In this document: positions 7,402-15,170 of the stretch, in pieces
Position numbering within the stretch: position 1 is the stretch's first letter
Layout of the letters: each line of letters opens with the position of its first letter
Assembly: GCA_020425885.1 (NCBI GenBank)
Contig: JAGQRA010000706.1
Span: 1 to 23,060 of the forward strand
Direction of reading: 5' to 3'
Length of the DNA: 23,060 nucleotides
DNA from: Planctomycetota bacterium
Lineage (GTDB): Bacteria; Planctomycetota; UBA1135; UBA2386
Position numbers and translations under genes: made by a program
Notes under the pieces: model-generated
Told to the model about the DNA's origin: nothing
The model's database searches: none
Seen by the model: only the letters and a program-made list of their open reading frames with translations

Positions 7402-8739
7402 TCAATCGTCGCGCTGGCGGCGTACCGTGACGGCGAACGTCTCGTTCTGCTGCACCCCGTCGATGAACAGGATCGGCGCGCAGATGATCTCGTCGGGTTC
7501 GTACCGCAACCGCTGGTGCCACGCCGCAAGCGCCAGGGAGATCACGATGTCGTCGTGGTACCCGCCGGGCGCCCCCGTGCGCACGTTGCCGGCATCCGTC
7601 ACCGAGAACTCGAACGCCTCGAGTTCGTCGATTCCCTCCGGCCACGCCTCGGGCTTCGGGATCGTGATCGACTTCCGCTCGAACATCATCGCCAGGTTGT
7701 CGATCAGCGCGGCCTTGGTCTTCTGGGTGAACGGGTACGCCAGCGCCCGGATGTCCGCGCGCAGGAGCTGCTCGTAGACCGGCTCGCCGGCGCCGGTCGT
7801 GTCGACGTAGACCTCCGGGTTCCCGTAGCGTTCGAGCGCCGCCTTGATCCGCTGCACCTGGATCGGCCAGTCGAGCCGCTGGAAGCGATCGGCGAGCACG
7901 AGGTTCCGCTTGTCGTCGATGACGGTCAGCACCGTGTAGTCCTCGATCTTCGCGAGGTCGAGGCCCGCGAAGTACCGGCGCCCGTCCTGCTGCTCTGCAA
8001 ACGCTCCCGTCGCGGCGTCCCGCACGTAGCGGAACACGGCGCCGGACCCCTCGATGAACTCGGCCTCGTACTCCTGGCGGAACACGCGCTCGGGCAGCCG
8101 GGCGCGTTCGCGCTCGATGAGGTCGCGCTCGAGCAGCGGGTTGCCCCAGCTCGGGCAGTTCCAACTGCGCCAATCGGGGTCGCCGCCCTGCCCGCGCCGG
8201 AACAAGTCGTAGTAGTAGCCCTTGCCCTTCGGCGTCGAGATCAACAGGGCCCACCCCTTCTTGTCGATCAGCCGCTGCGAGATGTGCTCCTGCCAGACGC
8301 GCGGCCTGAGCCGGGATGCCTCGTCGAGGATGACCCAGTTCAGGCCCTCGCCCAGCAGCGACACCTCGCTGTCCGCCGATTTGCCGCGGATCTCGGAGAT
8401 CCCGCCGGCGAGGTTGCGCAGCAGGATGCGCCGCTCGGACTCCTTGACCGCGATGATCCGGTGCTTCAGGTGTTCCAGCGCCCGCAGCCGGATCTCGAGG
8501 AAGACGCGATCCGCCAGGTCGTAGGTCGGCCCGACCACCCACCCGATGGATCCCTTCTTGTTCGGCTGCATCGCGGCCGCCAGGCCTTCCATCGCGGCGC
8601 AGACGGTCTTGCCCCAGCGGACGCCGCAGGCGACGACCCGCCGCGGCTCGGTGGCGAGGTGGATCTCGAGCTGCCCCGGATGGGGCGTGTAGCCGAGGTC
8701 CTCGAAGAACTTCTTCTTGTCGAGCGAGGGCTTAGCCAT
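7402..8739 (-). CDS. Phage terminase large subunit (ATPase-nuclease)
   Basis: This is a 445-residue packaging motor. The ATPase part has a Walker A variant CGVRWGKT, Walker B WVILDEAS and coupling motif LLISTPKGKG. The RNase-H-like nuclease part has its acidic residues in AGLDLAKIED, VYVDTTGAGE and GYHDDIVISLALA. Length is close to compact TerL proteins. The ATG at 8739 is preferred over 8763 because GAGGAGG lies about seven bases upstream; it overlaps the TerS stop by eight bases. It would pump DNA into a procapsid, yet no portal or capsid gene follows, so it is stranded here or serves a satellite. All motifs look intact. Confidence 0.94.
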   Translation of the reverse strand: MAKPSLDKKKFFEDLGYTPHPGQLEIHLATEPRRVVACGVRWGKTVCAAMEGLAAAMQPNKKGSIGWVVGPTYDLADRVFLEIRLRALEHLKHRIIAVKESERRILLRNLAGGISEIRGKSADSEVSLLGEGLNWVILDEASRLRPRVWQEHISQRLIDKKGWALLISTPKGKGYYYDLFRRGQGGDPDWRSWNCPSWGNPLLERDLIERERARLPERVFRQEYEAEFIEGSGAVFRYVRDAATGAFAEQQDGRRYFAGLDLAKIEDYTVLTVIDDKRNLVLADRFQRLDWPIQVQRIKAALERYGNPEVYVDTTGAGEPVYEQLLRADIRALAYPFTQKTKAALIDNLAMMFERKSITIPKPEAWPEGIDELEAFEFSVTDAGNVRTGAPGGYHDDIVISLALAAWHQRLRYEPDEIICAPILFIDGVQQNETFAVTVRRQRDD

Positions 8740-9190
8740 TGCTGGCCTCCTCGACGTTATCACCCTCGACAGTCAGCCAGCGCGAGTACTCGCGGCGGAT
8801 CACGTCTTCGACCTGGATCGCGGTCCGATCCGACGGCTCGCCCCGGATCAGCCGCTCCTGCCGGATCGCGACGTCCAACGCCCGCACGGCTTCCATCGCT
8901 GTCTGCAGCGGCATGTCCCGGAGCGCCTCGAGGGCACGGGCCTGCACGATGCGCAACGACTTGATGTGCCTGCCGTTCATGTCCTCGAGCGCCTCGGCGA
9001 GGCGCTGCTCGGCACCCTGGCGGGCCTTGGCCTCGAGCTCGGCAACCCGCTGCTGCCACTCCTCCTTGCGCGCGCGGTTGGTAACCGCGCGCTTGGTGAC
9101 GGCGAAGTGGCGAGCGACCGCCTGGTAGCTGCGGCCATCGCCGAGGCTGACGTAGTACTCGAACGCGTCCTTGGGGAGCTTGGCGGCCAT
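8732..9190 (-). CDS. Phage terminase small subunit-like protein
   Basis: This is a 152-residue protein directly upstream of TerL. Residues about 15-45 form an HTH (YVSLGDGRSYQAVARHFAVT, then KRAVTNRARKEEW), followed by a long coiled-coil helix and a C-terminal region, the usual layout of TerS. TerS recognises the packaging site and recruits TerL. The ATG at 9190 overlaps the stop of the methyltransferase gene by one base (TGATG); the GTG one codon upstream is a less likely start. The identification rests on the HTH, size and position. Confidence 0.8.
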   Translation of the reverse strand: MAAKLPKDAFEYYVSLGDGRSYQAVARHFAVTKRAVTNRARKEEWQQRVAELEAKARQGAEQRLAEALEDMNGRHIKSLRIVQARALEALRDMPLQTAMEAVRALDVAIRQERLIRGEPSDRTAIQVEDVIRREYSRWLTVEGDNVEEASNG

Positions 9191-10479
9191 CACGCGACCT
9201 CCCCGGCGTTCGCGGCGCGGTCGCCGCGCTGGGCGGCGATCTCGTCGAACGTGGCGCCAGTGCCGTCGAGGACGGCCGCCTTACCGGTCGCCGTCTGCCA
9301 GCGCCGGATCGCCACATCGACGAACGGTGGGCTGATCTCGATCGCGCGGCAGCGGCGTCCGGTGCGCTCGGCCGCGATCAGCTGGGATCCGGAACCCGAG
9401 AACGGCTCGAACACGACGTCGCCGCGGCGCGTGTGCTTCTCGATCGGACGCACGAACAGCTCGACGGGTTTCGAGGTCGGGTGGTCGCTCTGGAACCTGG
9501 CCTTGCCGTCCCAGTCGCATTCCCACACGCTGTCGTGCCGGTGCTCGCCGTCGTGCTCGGGCTTCTCGCCCTGACGCCAACCCATCATGCAGGGCTCGTG
9601 GCGGAAGTGCCAGAAGACGTGGCCGAACACCGGTGCCGGCTTGACCCAGATGATCTGCTGGTGGTCGAGGATGCCGAGTTCTCGCCAGATCCTCTGGATG
9701 TCGCCGCAGCGCTTGTGCGCGTGCCAGCAGTAGATCGCGCCCTTCGGCGCGAGCACGTCGAGCACGTTGGTGAACACGGACCGGAAGAACCCGTCCCCAT
9801 CCACGATGTCGATCTCGCGGTAGCTGTCGGTCCAGTCCTTGCCTGAGTCGTTGGGCCGCTCGCCGGTGTAGCCGACGAGGTACGGAGGGTCGGTGGCGAC
9901 GAGCGCGGCCTTCGCGCCGGCCATGGCGAGGCGGACGTGATCCGGGCGCGTCGAGTCGCCGCAGTGCAGGCGATGGTCGCCGAGGATCCAGAGGTCCCCG
10001 GCCCTCGAGACCGGCACCTGCGGCGGCTCGCCGGGCCCCGGATCGTCGATGGGCTCTGCGAGTCCGCCCGGCTCTTCGAGCTGTGCCAGCAGTTCGTCGA
10101 TCTCACCGATGCTGAAGCCGACCCCGTCGAGGGCGTCCTCGGCGCGCAGATCCTGCAGGATCCTCGCCAGCGCCGGTTCGTCCCACTCGGCGAACTCGGC
10201 CGTGCGGTTGTCGGCGATGGCATAGCCGGTGGCTTCGAGGTCGGTCCCCTCGAACCAGACGACCGGCACCTCGTCGTGGCCGAGCTGCTTCGCGGCCTTC
10301 AGGCGCGTGTTGCCGGCGATGACCTCGCCGCTGGGCCGGGCGACGATCGGCTGGCGCCAGCCGAACCGGCGGATCGAGTCGGCGACGTGGGGAACAGCGG
10401 GCTCGTTGATGCGAGGGTTGCTGGGGCTGAGGTAGAGACGGTCGGTAGCGACCCATGTGATGGCGATCTTGTTGTGCAT
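9190..10479 (-). CDS. ParB-domain / DNA methyltransferase fusion
   Basis: This is a 429-residue phage-type fusion. The N-terminal 120 residues are a ParB/Srx-like domain (LSPSNPRINEP; SGEVIAGNTRLKAAKQLG; YAIADNRTAEFAEWD). The C-terminal part is a beta-class DNA methyltransferase: the catalytic motif DPPY comes before the SAM-binding motif (FEPFSGSGSQ), with HPTSKPVELF between. DPPY suggests adenine-N6 or cytosine-N4 methylation. No restriction gene is adjacent, so it is likely an orphan enzyme protecting phage DNA or marking packaging substrates. GGAG lies about five bases before the ATG but is buried in a predicted hairpin at 10485-10529. Confidence 0.93.
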   Translation of the reverse strand: MHNKIAITWVATDRLYLSPSNPRINEPAVPHVADSIRRFGWRQPIVARPSGEVIAGNTRLKAAKQLGHDEVPVVWFEGTDLEATGYAIADNRTAEFAEWDEPALARILQDLRAEDALDGVGFSIGEIDELLAQLEEPGGLAEPIDDPGPGEPPQVPVSRAGDLWILGDHRLHCGDSTRPDHVRLAMAGAKAALVATDPPYLVGYTGERPNDSGKDWTDSYREIDIVDGDGFFRSVFTNVLDVLAPKGAIYCWHAHKRCGDIQRIWRELGILDHQQIIWVKPAPVFGHVFWHFRHEPCMMGWRQGEKPEHDGEHRHDSVWECDWDGKARFQSDHPTSKPVELFVRPIEKHTRRGDVVFEPFSGSGSQLIAAERTGRRCRAIEISPPFVDVAIRRWQTATGKAAVLDGTGATFDEIAAQRGDRAANAGEVA

Positions 10480-10484
10480 GCGTT

Positions 10485-10529
10485 CTCCGGAGGGTTGCTG
10501 CCGTCACTCGACGGCAGGGCCTCCCGGAG
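10485..10529 (-). promoter_or_regulatory. Hairpin sequestering the ribosome binding site of the ParB-methyltransferase
   Basis: On the minus strand, a perfect 8-bp stem (CTGCCGTC / GACGGCAG, loop GAGT) is extended by an outer stem (CTCCGGGAGG against CCCTCCGGAG, nine of ten positions pairable including one G-U). The outer 3' arm contains the GGAG that lies about five bases before the ATG at 10479. If formed in mRNA, this would hide the ribosome binding site. A DNA operator dyad is an alternative. There is no U-tract, so it is not a standard terminator. Confidence 0.5.
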
Positions 10530-10580
10530 TTGGCGGGCACGAATCGGACACCATCTGTCCAACGGACCAGGCCCAGCCCT

Positions 10581-11600
10581 TCAGCTCACTTCGGAGTCCC
10601 AGCGGGCGCCATGGCCGCTCTGGTGCCAGTGGTAATCGAGCTTCCCGAGCGCCTTGCGGATGCGGTTTCCCGCGCGCTGCAGCGATTCCTCGCGTGCCGC
10701 ATGCCGCGGGGTCGTGGGTTCCAGCAGGTCCGCTTCCGATTCGCCGTCGGGATCCTCTTCGTCCCGAACCCGCCGCCGGATCGCCTGACCTCGCCAGCGC
10801 CGGTCGAGTTCCTCGCCGCAGGCCGCCATGTCGGCGCGCACGAGTTCAGCCCATGACACATCGCGTCCGTCGGCTTCGACGACGGCCCGGAAGACATGGA
10901 CCTGCCTTGGGCCTCTGACGTGCACCGTCGTGCCGCCCTCGGTCACGATGGCGAGCCTGTCGTCCACGTACTTGATGACGAGAGCTTGAGGCTCGACCCG
11001 CTCCGTCGGCTCCGATTCCGTCGCTGGCGATGGCCTTTGGTTGCCATGGGTCTCGACTTGCAGCGCTCGCGCGAGTTCGTCGAGGTCGATCCCGCGCAGC
11101 GCCCGGCGCCCGAGTTCCCGAACCTCCATGGCGTAGTGGTCGGCCCTCTGCCGTGTCTCGGCGGAGCCATCGCGCTTCGCCTGCAGCCTGAACCGGACGG
11201 CCGCCTGCTGCGGCAGGGCGATGTGGTCGATCAGAACCTGGGCGACCTTGCCGACGAGCCGTCGGTTGTCCACCGCCCCGAGCTGCCGATCCTCGTACTC
11301 CAGCGGCAGCGCCTCGCCTGGTTCGGGCCACACGTCCACCTCGACCGCCATCCGCACGGGAACGAGCGGACACCGGTTCGCTGGCGGTTCCGAGTGGTCG
11401 CGGATCAATGTCATCCGCTCCTGCAGATCCGCGAAGGCGTCAACCCACCTCCATGCAGCACGAACTTCCTGCCGACCGCGATGGAGAAGGCATCGCAGAG
11501 CTCCGAGGACCCACATCGCCGCCCCATCGAGTAGCGGCAAACCAGCAGCCGCCGGGACGATGATGGTCGGTCGATGCGAAACCGTGGAACGACGTGGCAC
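10581..11600 (-). CDS. Hypothetical protein with possible C-terminal winged helix
   Basis: This is a 339-residue protein of no family I recognise. The middle has a long charged helix (about residues 125-180) and an acidic linker. The C-terminal 110 residues (VHVFRAVVEADGRDVSWAEL, later ESLQRAGNRIRKALGKLDYH) resemble a winged-helix DNA-binding domain like those of response regulators. The GTG at 11600 has no good ribosome binding site; the ATG at 11414, with AGGAG four bases upstream, would give 277 residues. It lies about 100 bases upstream of the methyltransferase on the same strand and may be a phage-side regulator. Confidence 0.55.
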   Translation of the reverse strand: MPRRSTVSHRPTIIVPAAAGLPLLDGAAMWVLGALRCLLHRGRQEVRAAWRWVDAFADLQERMTLIRDHSEPPANRCPLVPVRMAVEVDVWPEPGEALPLEYEDRQLGAVDNRRLVGKVAQVLIDHIALPQQAAVRFRLQAKRDGSAETRQRADHYAMEVRELGRRALRGIDLDELARALQVETHGNQRPSPATESEPTERVEPQALVIKYVDDRLAIVTEGGTTVHVRGPRQVHVFRAVVEADGRDVSWAELVRADMAACGEELDRRWRGQAIRRRVRDEEDPDGESEADLLEPTTPRHAAREESLQRAGNRIRKALGKLDYHWHQSGHGARWDSEVS

Positions 11601-11652
11601 AGGGAGACTGTCGGGTTTTCCGGCGGATCACCTGAAACCTGCTCGCGGACCC

Positions 11653-11669
11653 GCTTGGTTCGGCCAAGC
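11653..11669. promoter_or_regulatory. Short dyad between divergent transcription units
   Basis: A 6-bp inverted repeat (GCTTGG and CCAAGC around TTCGG) lies in the 182-base gap between the minus-strand hypothetical gene and the plus-strand metal-efflux genes. The gap must hold promoters for both directions. A TTGACT at about 11735 could be a -35 box toward the efflux genes, but no good -10 is visible. An operator role is only a possibility. Confidence 0.25.
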
Positions 11670-11782
11670 TGCTCCCCGCTGTGCGCGGCATGCGCACCAA
11701 GCGGACCAAGGGACCGGGGGCGTCTAGACATCTTGACTTTCGGACCGGGAGCTGCGAGCCTGGGCTCTCGATCCTCCCGAAC

Positions 11783-12247
11783 GTGTCTCTAGTCCGTACT
11801 CGTAGTCGCCGCGTCGTCCGCTCGTGCTCCCTGAGCGCTGTGTGGGCGTGCCTGCTCATGCTACTCGCGTGGGTACCGGGGAGATTCGTGGTCTGCATCG
11901 GACCGAACTGCGACAACAGGATCGAGTTTGCCCATGTGGGCTGTTGCGATTGCGACAGCCTGGCAGATGCCCACGAGGCCCGAGATCCCGGCACGCCGAA
12001 CCCCCTGCCGATCCAATCGGGGCGTGGATGCGGGTGCAAGGACGTCGCGTTGAGTCTCGGCCTCGGCCCGACACCCAAGCGATGGACCGGCGACAACCCC
12101 GACGCCCCCTTGGCCTGTCTCGTGCCTCCGGCGGTGGCAGCAATGGGTGTCACCGCGCCGAATCGATGCGTCTGCCGCCCCTCGACCGGTCCACCGCGGG
12201 TCGATCGCAGAACAGAGCTACTCGCAAGCACAGTGCTGCTGATCTAG
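11783..12247 (+). CDS. Cys-rich exported protein heading the metal-efflux operon
   Basis: This is a 154-residue predicted exported protein. A basic n-region (RTRSRR) is followed by a hydrophobic stretch (AVWACLLMLLAWVPG, residues 19-33). The mature part holds two Cys clusters, VGCCDCD (52-58) and GCGCKD (82-87), plus C-x-C at 129-131, and ends in the hydrophobic sequence STVLLI. I recall similar short Cys-rich proteins with a terminal VVLLI-like end beside RND metal-efflux genes in other bacteria. A periplasmic metal-binding or sensing role is inferred. The start is uncertain: GTG 11783 places the signal peptide well, whereas the ATG at 11681 gives an unlikely long leader. Confidence 0.55.
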   Translation: MSLVRTRSRRVVRSCSLSAVWACLLMLLAWVPGRFVVCIGPNCDNRIEFAHVGCCDCDSLADAHEARDPGTPNPLPIQSGRGCGCKDVALSLGLGPTPKRWTGDNPDAPLACLVPPAVAAMGVTAPNRCVCRPSTGPPRVDRRTELLASTVLLI

Positions 12248-12260
12248 GCGGTCTGCGCCG

Positions 12261-12320
12261 GGCACGAGCCCGGTGCCGCTCCGTTGTGGCCGGCAGCCGC
12301 ACCCCAGGTGCAAGCGGCTG
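12261..12320 (+). promoter_or_regulatory. Two hairpins in the leader of the outer-membrane factor gene
   Basis: The 112-base gap between the Cys-rich gene and the outer-membrane factor gene contains two dyads. The first is GGCAC / GTGCC at 12261-12277 with a seven-base loop. The second is a two-part stem at 12294-12320 (CAGCC/GGCTG outside, GCACC/GGTGC inside, four-base bulge). Neither is followed by a T-run. They could tune expression or stabilise mRNA between operon segments, but may be chance in GC-rich DNA. Confidence 0.3.
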
Positions 12321-12359
12321 GCGGCCTGCCCGCCTGGACCCATTGGACCCGGGGATGCA

Positions 12360-13748
12360 ATGCGAGATTCTCGTCCTGCCGCACGATCGTATTCAACGCC
12401 TACCCGCATCTGTTCGCTGCCCGCGCTCCTGCTGCCAGTCGTCGCAGCGTCTGGCTGCGTCGCCTACGAGCCTCGACCGCTAGATCCCGAGGCGATCCTG
12501 AGGGATCTCGAACGGGTCGAACTCCCAGCGACGACCGGGTCTTCAGCAGCCGGCGGCGCGGCCACGCCGCCGCTGACGGCAAGGCAGGCAGCCGGCTGGG
12601 CTGTTGCTCACAACCCCGGGTTGAAGGCACTACGCACCGACCTGGGCATCGCCCAAGCTGAGCTTGTTCGCGCCGGTCTCTTGCCGGATCCAATGGTTGC
12701 CTGGGAGTCGCTGAACGCCTGGGCCATCCAATTCGCGGGGGGCACTCCACATCAGGCGGACTACGTCGCGGGCCTGGTCGCGTCCTGGCCGGTGCCTCGA
12801 CCAGGCGAGATCGGCGCCCGAGAGGATCAGGCCGCAGCGCACCTGCAGGGCGCTCGCTCCAGCGTCCTGGCCGCAGAGTGGAGCTTGGCAAGAAGCGTCC
12901 ACCTTGCGTGCCTCGATCTCGAGGCGGTGCGGGCCAAGCTGCAGCTCAACGCCAGGGTTCTGGAAACGGCCCGGCGGACCGCAGACTTCTTCGCCGAAGC
13001 ACGCCGGGCCGGGGGGGCAACCGCCGTACAGGAGAACCTCGCCGGCATCGAACTCGCTGGCCTGGAGCAGGAGCGCATTCGCCTCGAAGGCGAGCAGCGC
13101 GCAGCGCGTCAGGAGGTCCATCGCTTGCTGGGCATTCCGCCGGATGCGCCGCTGGACGTAACCATGGGTGCCGACCCCTTCGTCCTGCCGAGCCTTCCCG
13201 ACAAGGACACCACCGCGCTCGTGAACGCCGCGCTGCAGAAGCGGCCCGACCTCCTTCAGATCATGGCGGAGTACGACGCCAGCGAGGCCGAGCTGCGGCT
13301 CGAGGTCGCTCGGCAATGGCCCCAGCTCTCGATCGGTACCGGGCTCGCCATCGTCCTGCCTTTCTTCAGCCGATGGAACCGTCCCGCAATCGATGCCGCG
13401 ATGGCGAGGCGCGAGAAAGTCGAGGCAGAGGTACGCGCAGCGGTGCATTCGTTGCGCGCCGATGTCCACGCCGCTGTCGCCAGCGAACAGGAAGCCGTAC
13501 GCCAGGTCCGGCACTTCGAAGAGATCTTGCTGCCGAAGGTGCAGGAGAGTCTTCGGCTCACGGATGAAGCGTTGCGCGTCAGGGAAGTCACGGCCATCGA
13601 GATCCTGACCGCACAACGCCAAGTCCTCGACGTCCAGAACAACTACCTCGAGGCCCGCATCCGCGCCGCACGGGCGCGCCTCCTGCTCGATACCGCTACC
13701 GGCACAGTGCTGGCCGACGAGGCCGGCAACCACAAGGGAGAAGACTGA
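12360..13748 (+). CDS. Outer-membrane factor lipoprotein of RND metal efflux (TolC/CusC/CzcC family)
   Basis: This 462-residue protein has a signal peptide ending in VVAASGC, with Cys33 as probable lipidated residue. Two related halves of long helices follow, as in TolC-type channels (LTARQAAGWAVAHNPGLKAL near 80; the second half begins near KRPDLLQIMAEYDASEAELR). NYLEARIRAARARLLLDTAT near the C-terminus is typical. It would form the outer-membrane duct for the RND pump. ATG 12360 is chosen because the signal peptide starts there and GGGG lies upstream; the open frame from 12273 adds an implausible leader. Its stop overlaps the next start (TGATG). Confidence 0.9.
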   Translation: MRDSRPAARSYSTPTRICSLPALLLPVVAASGCVAYEPRPLDPEAILRDLERVELPATTGSSAAGGAATPPLTARQAAGWAVAHNPGLKALRTDLGIAQAELVRAGLLPDPMVAWESLNAWAIQFAGGTPHQADYVAGLVASWPVPRPGEIGAREDQAAAHLQGARSSVLAAEWSLARSVHLACLDLEAVRAKLQLNARVLETARRTADFFAEARRAGGATAVQENLAGIELAGLEQERIRLEGEQRAARQEVHRLLGIPPDAPLDVTMGADPFVLPSLPDKDTTALVNAALQKRPDLLQIMAEYDASEAELRLEVARQWPQLSIGTGLAIVLPFFSRWNRPAIDAAMARREKVEAEVRAAVHSLRADVHAAVASEQEAVRQVRHFEEILLPKVQESLRLTDEALRVREVTAIEILTAQRQVLDVQNNYLEARIRAARARLLLDTATGTVLADEAGNHKGED

Positions 13749-15154
13749 TGGCGCACGATCCGACCAACCGCTCTGCATTCGCTGGGCCTCTGTTCCTGAC
13801 CGTCGTCACCGGGCTCATGGCCCTGTCTGGTTGCGGGCCGGCAGCCGGCACCTCCCCTGACGAGGCCAATCCACAAGGTGACGAGCACTCAGCCGAAGTG
13901 CACATAGACGAAGTGCAGCGTCAATCCGCTGGAATCGAGACCACCGTCGCAGCGGCAGCGCCCATCGAGGAGACGATGCACCTCGTCGCCCGTGTGGCCA
14001 GCAACGAAGACAGGATCTTCCATGTCACCCCGCCGATTCCGGGGATCGTCCAGGCGATCCACAAAGGCCTCGGCGATGCCGTGAAGGCCGGCGATCCGCT
14101 CGTCGAGATCTGGAGCGTCGAACTGGGCAACGCTACCAGTTCCTGGCTGAAGGCGCGGGCGTCCGTCAGCGCCGCTGAAGAGACGCTCGCCAAGTCCAAG
14201 CAGTTGTTCGCGCAGCGGCTCGAGACGCTCACGAGTGTTCTCGACGGCGAGATCCGGGTTGCGCGCAAGATCTACGAGCGCGAAGACGAACTGCAGCAGA
14301 AAGCGATCGCCACGATCCGACCGTTCCTGGAGGCCGACAAGGAACTGCAGCGGGCGTTGCTCGCCAAGGACCGCGAACTGACCACTCTGGCAGCCGAACG
14401 CGACACACGCCTTCTCGATCTCGAGGTGGTCCTGCGCGAGGCACGCATCGAGGAGGTTGCAGCCAGGGAACGATTGCGGGCGCTGGGGCTGGAGGATGCA
14501 GCTATCGAGACCTTGGCCGAGCCAGGTCAACGGCACGGCAGCCTGGTGCTGCGAGCCCCGGGAGACGGCGTCGTACTCGAACGCCACGTGACTCGGAACG
14601 AACACGTCGGCACCGAGGACGCACTGTTCGTGATCCACGACCTGTCGACCGTCTGGGTCCTCGCGTCTGCCTATGAGAAGGACCTCGCGCGCCTGCGGCC
14701 AAAGCAGAAGGCCTACGTGCATGTCGATGCCCTGCCGGGCGCCGATCTAACCGGCGAGGTTTCGCTGATCGACTACCGCATCGCGACCGCCACGCGAACT
14801 TCCGCCGTGCGGATCGTGCTTCCAAATAGCCCCCTGGAAGGTTGGCCGATCGACCTGCCGCTGCGGCCTGGGATGTTCGGCGAGGTGGAGATCGTCGTCG
14901 AGTCCCGCACCGGGCGCGTCGTGCTGCCCGAGGCCGCGATCGTGCACGAGGGGGAGGACAACTTCGTCTTCGTCCAGACTCCGGGCGAGGATGGTTCGTA
15001 CCAGCGCCGACCCGTGCAGGTGCGGGCAGGCGCCCACAACCTCGTGGAGATCGTGGCCGGCGTCGACCCTGCCGAAACCGTCGTGGTCGCAGGCACGTTC
15101 GCGCTGAAGTCGCTGGCGCGCAGCGAGGAACTCGGCGAAGGCGATGAGCACTGA
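13748..15154 (+). CDS. Periplasmic adaptor lipoprotein of RND metal efflux (CusB/CzcB family)
   Basis: This 468-residue protein has a lipobox LSGC (Cys29). A beta-barrel/lipoyl half follows (VTPPIPGIVQAIHKGLGDAV, KAGDPLVEIWS), then about 140 residues of helical hairpin (roughly 125-265), then the second lipoyl half (LVLRAPGDGVVLERHVTRNE) and barrel domains (LSTVWVLASAYEKDLARLR; LRPGMFGEVEI). It bridges the inner-membrane pump and outer-membrane channel and may load periplasmic metal. The helical hairpin is long for the family. It overlaps the channel gene by one base. No His-rich N-terminal metal site is seen. Confidence 0.92.
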   Translation: MAHDPTNRSAFAGPLFLTVVTGLMALSGCGPAAGTSPDEANPQGDEHSAEVHIDEVQRQSAGIETTVAAAAPIEETMHLVARVASNEDRIFHVTPPIPGIVQAIHKGLGDAVKAGDPLVEIWSVELGNATSSWLKARASVSAAEETLAKSKQLFAQRLETLTSVLDGEIRVARKIYEREDELQQKAIATIRPFLEADKELQRALLAKDRELTTLAAERDTRLLDLEVVLREARIEEVAARERLRALGLEDAAIETLAEPGQRHGSLVLRAPGDGVVLERHVTRNEHVGTEDALFVIHDLSTVWVLASAYEKDLARLRPKQKAYVHVDALPGADLTGEVSLIDYRIATATRTSAVRIVLPNSPLEGWPIDLPLRPGMFGEVEIVVESRTGRVVLPEAAIVHEGEDNFVFVQTPGEDGSYQRRPVQVRAGAHNLVEIVAGVDPAETVVVAGTFALKSLARSEELGEGDEH

Positions 15155-15170
15155 GAGCGGAGGCTCAACC

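Larger units (their letters stand above)
4900..10479 (-). mobile_element. Phage-derived integrative module (methyltransferase-terminase-recombinase)
   Basis: Six minus-strand genes belong to phage or island biology: ParB-methyltransferase, TerS, TerL, DUF2924, serine recombinase and HTH. Most junctions overlap; the exception is a 242-base gap between TerL and DUF2924 (7160-7401), where structural genes would be expected. Boundaries are unknown: the pyrophosphorylase-like gene, the convergent five-gene operon and the hypothetical gene at 10581-11600 may belong to the same element. No direct-repeat attachment sites were found by eye. Confidence 0.65.

Noticed and set aside
5874..7430. 518-residue plus-strand open frame
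   Set aside because: It lies antisense to the recombinase and DUF2924 genes, is rich in Arg/Pro/His without motifs, and is open only because of high GC.
7160..8542. Upstream extension of the DUF2924 frame through the terminase gene
   Set aside because: The translation is Arg/Ala/Gly-rich noise and the terminase frame carries all the motifs; only the last 153 codons are real.
11653..11669. Dyad considered as a rho-independent terminator
   Set aside because: The stem is only six pairs with no T-run on either side, so it is listed only as a possible operator.
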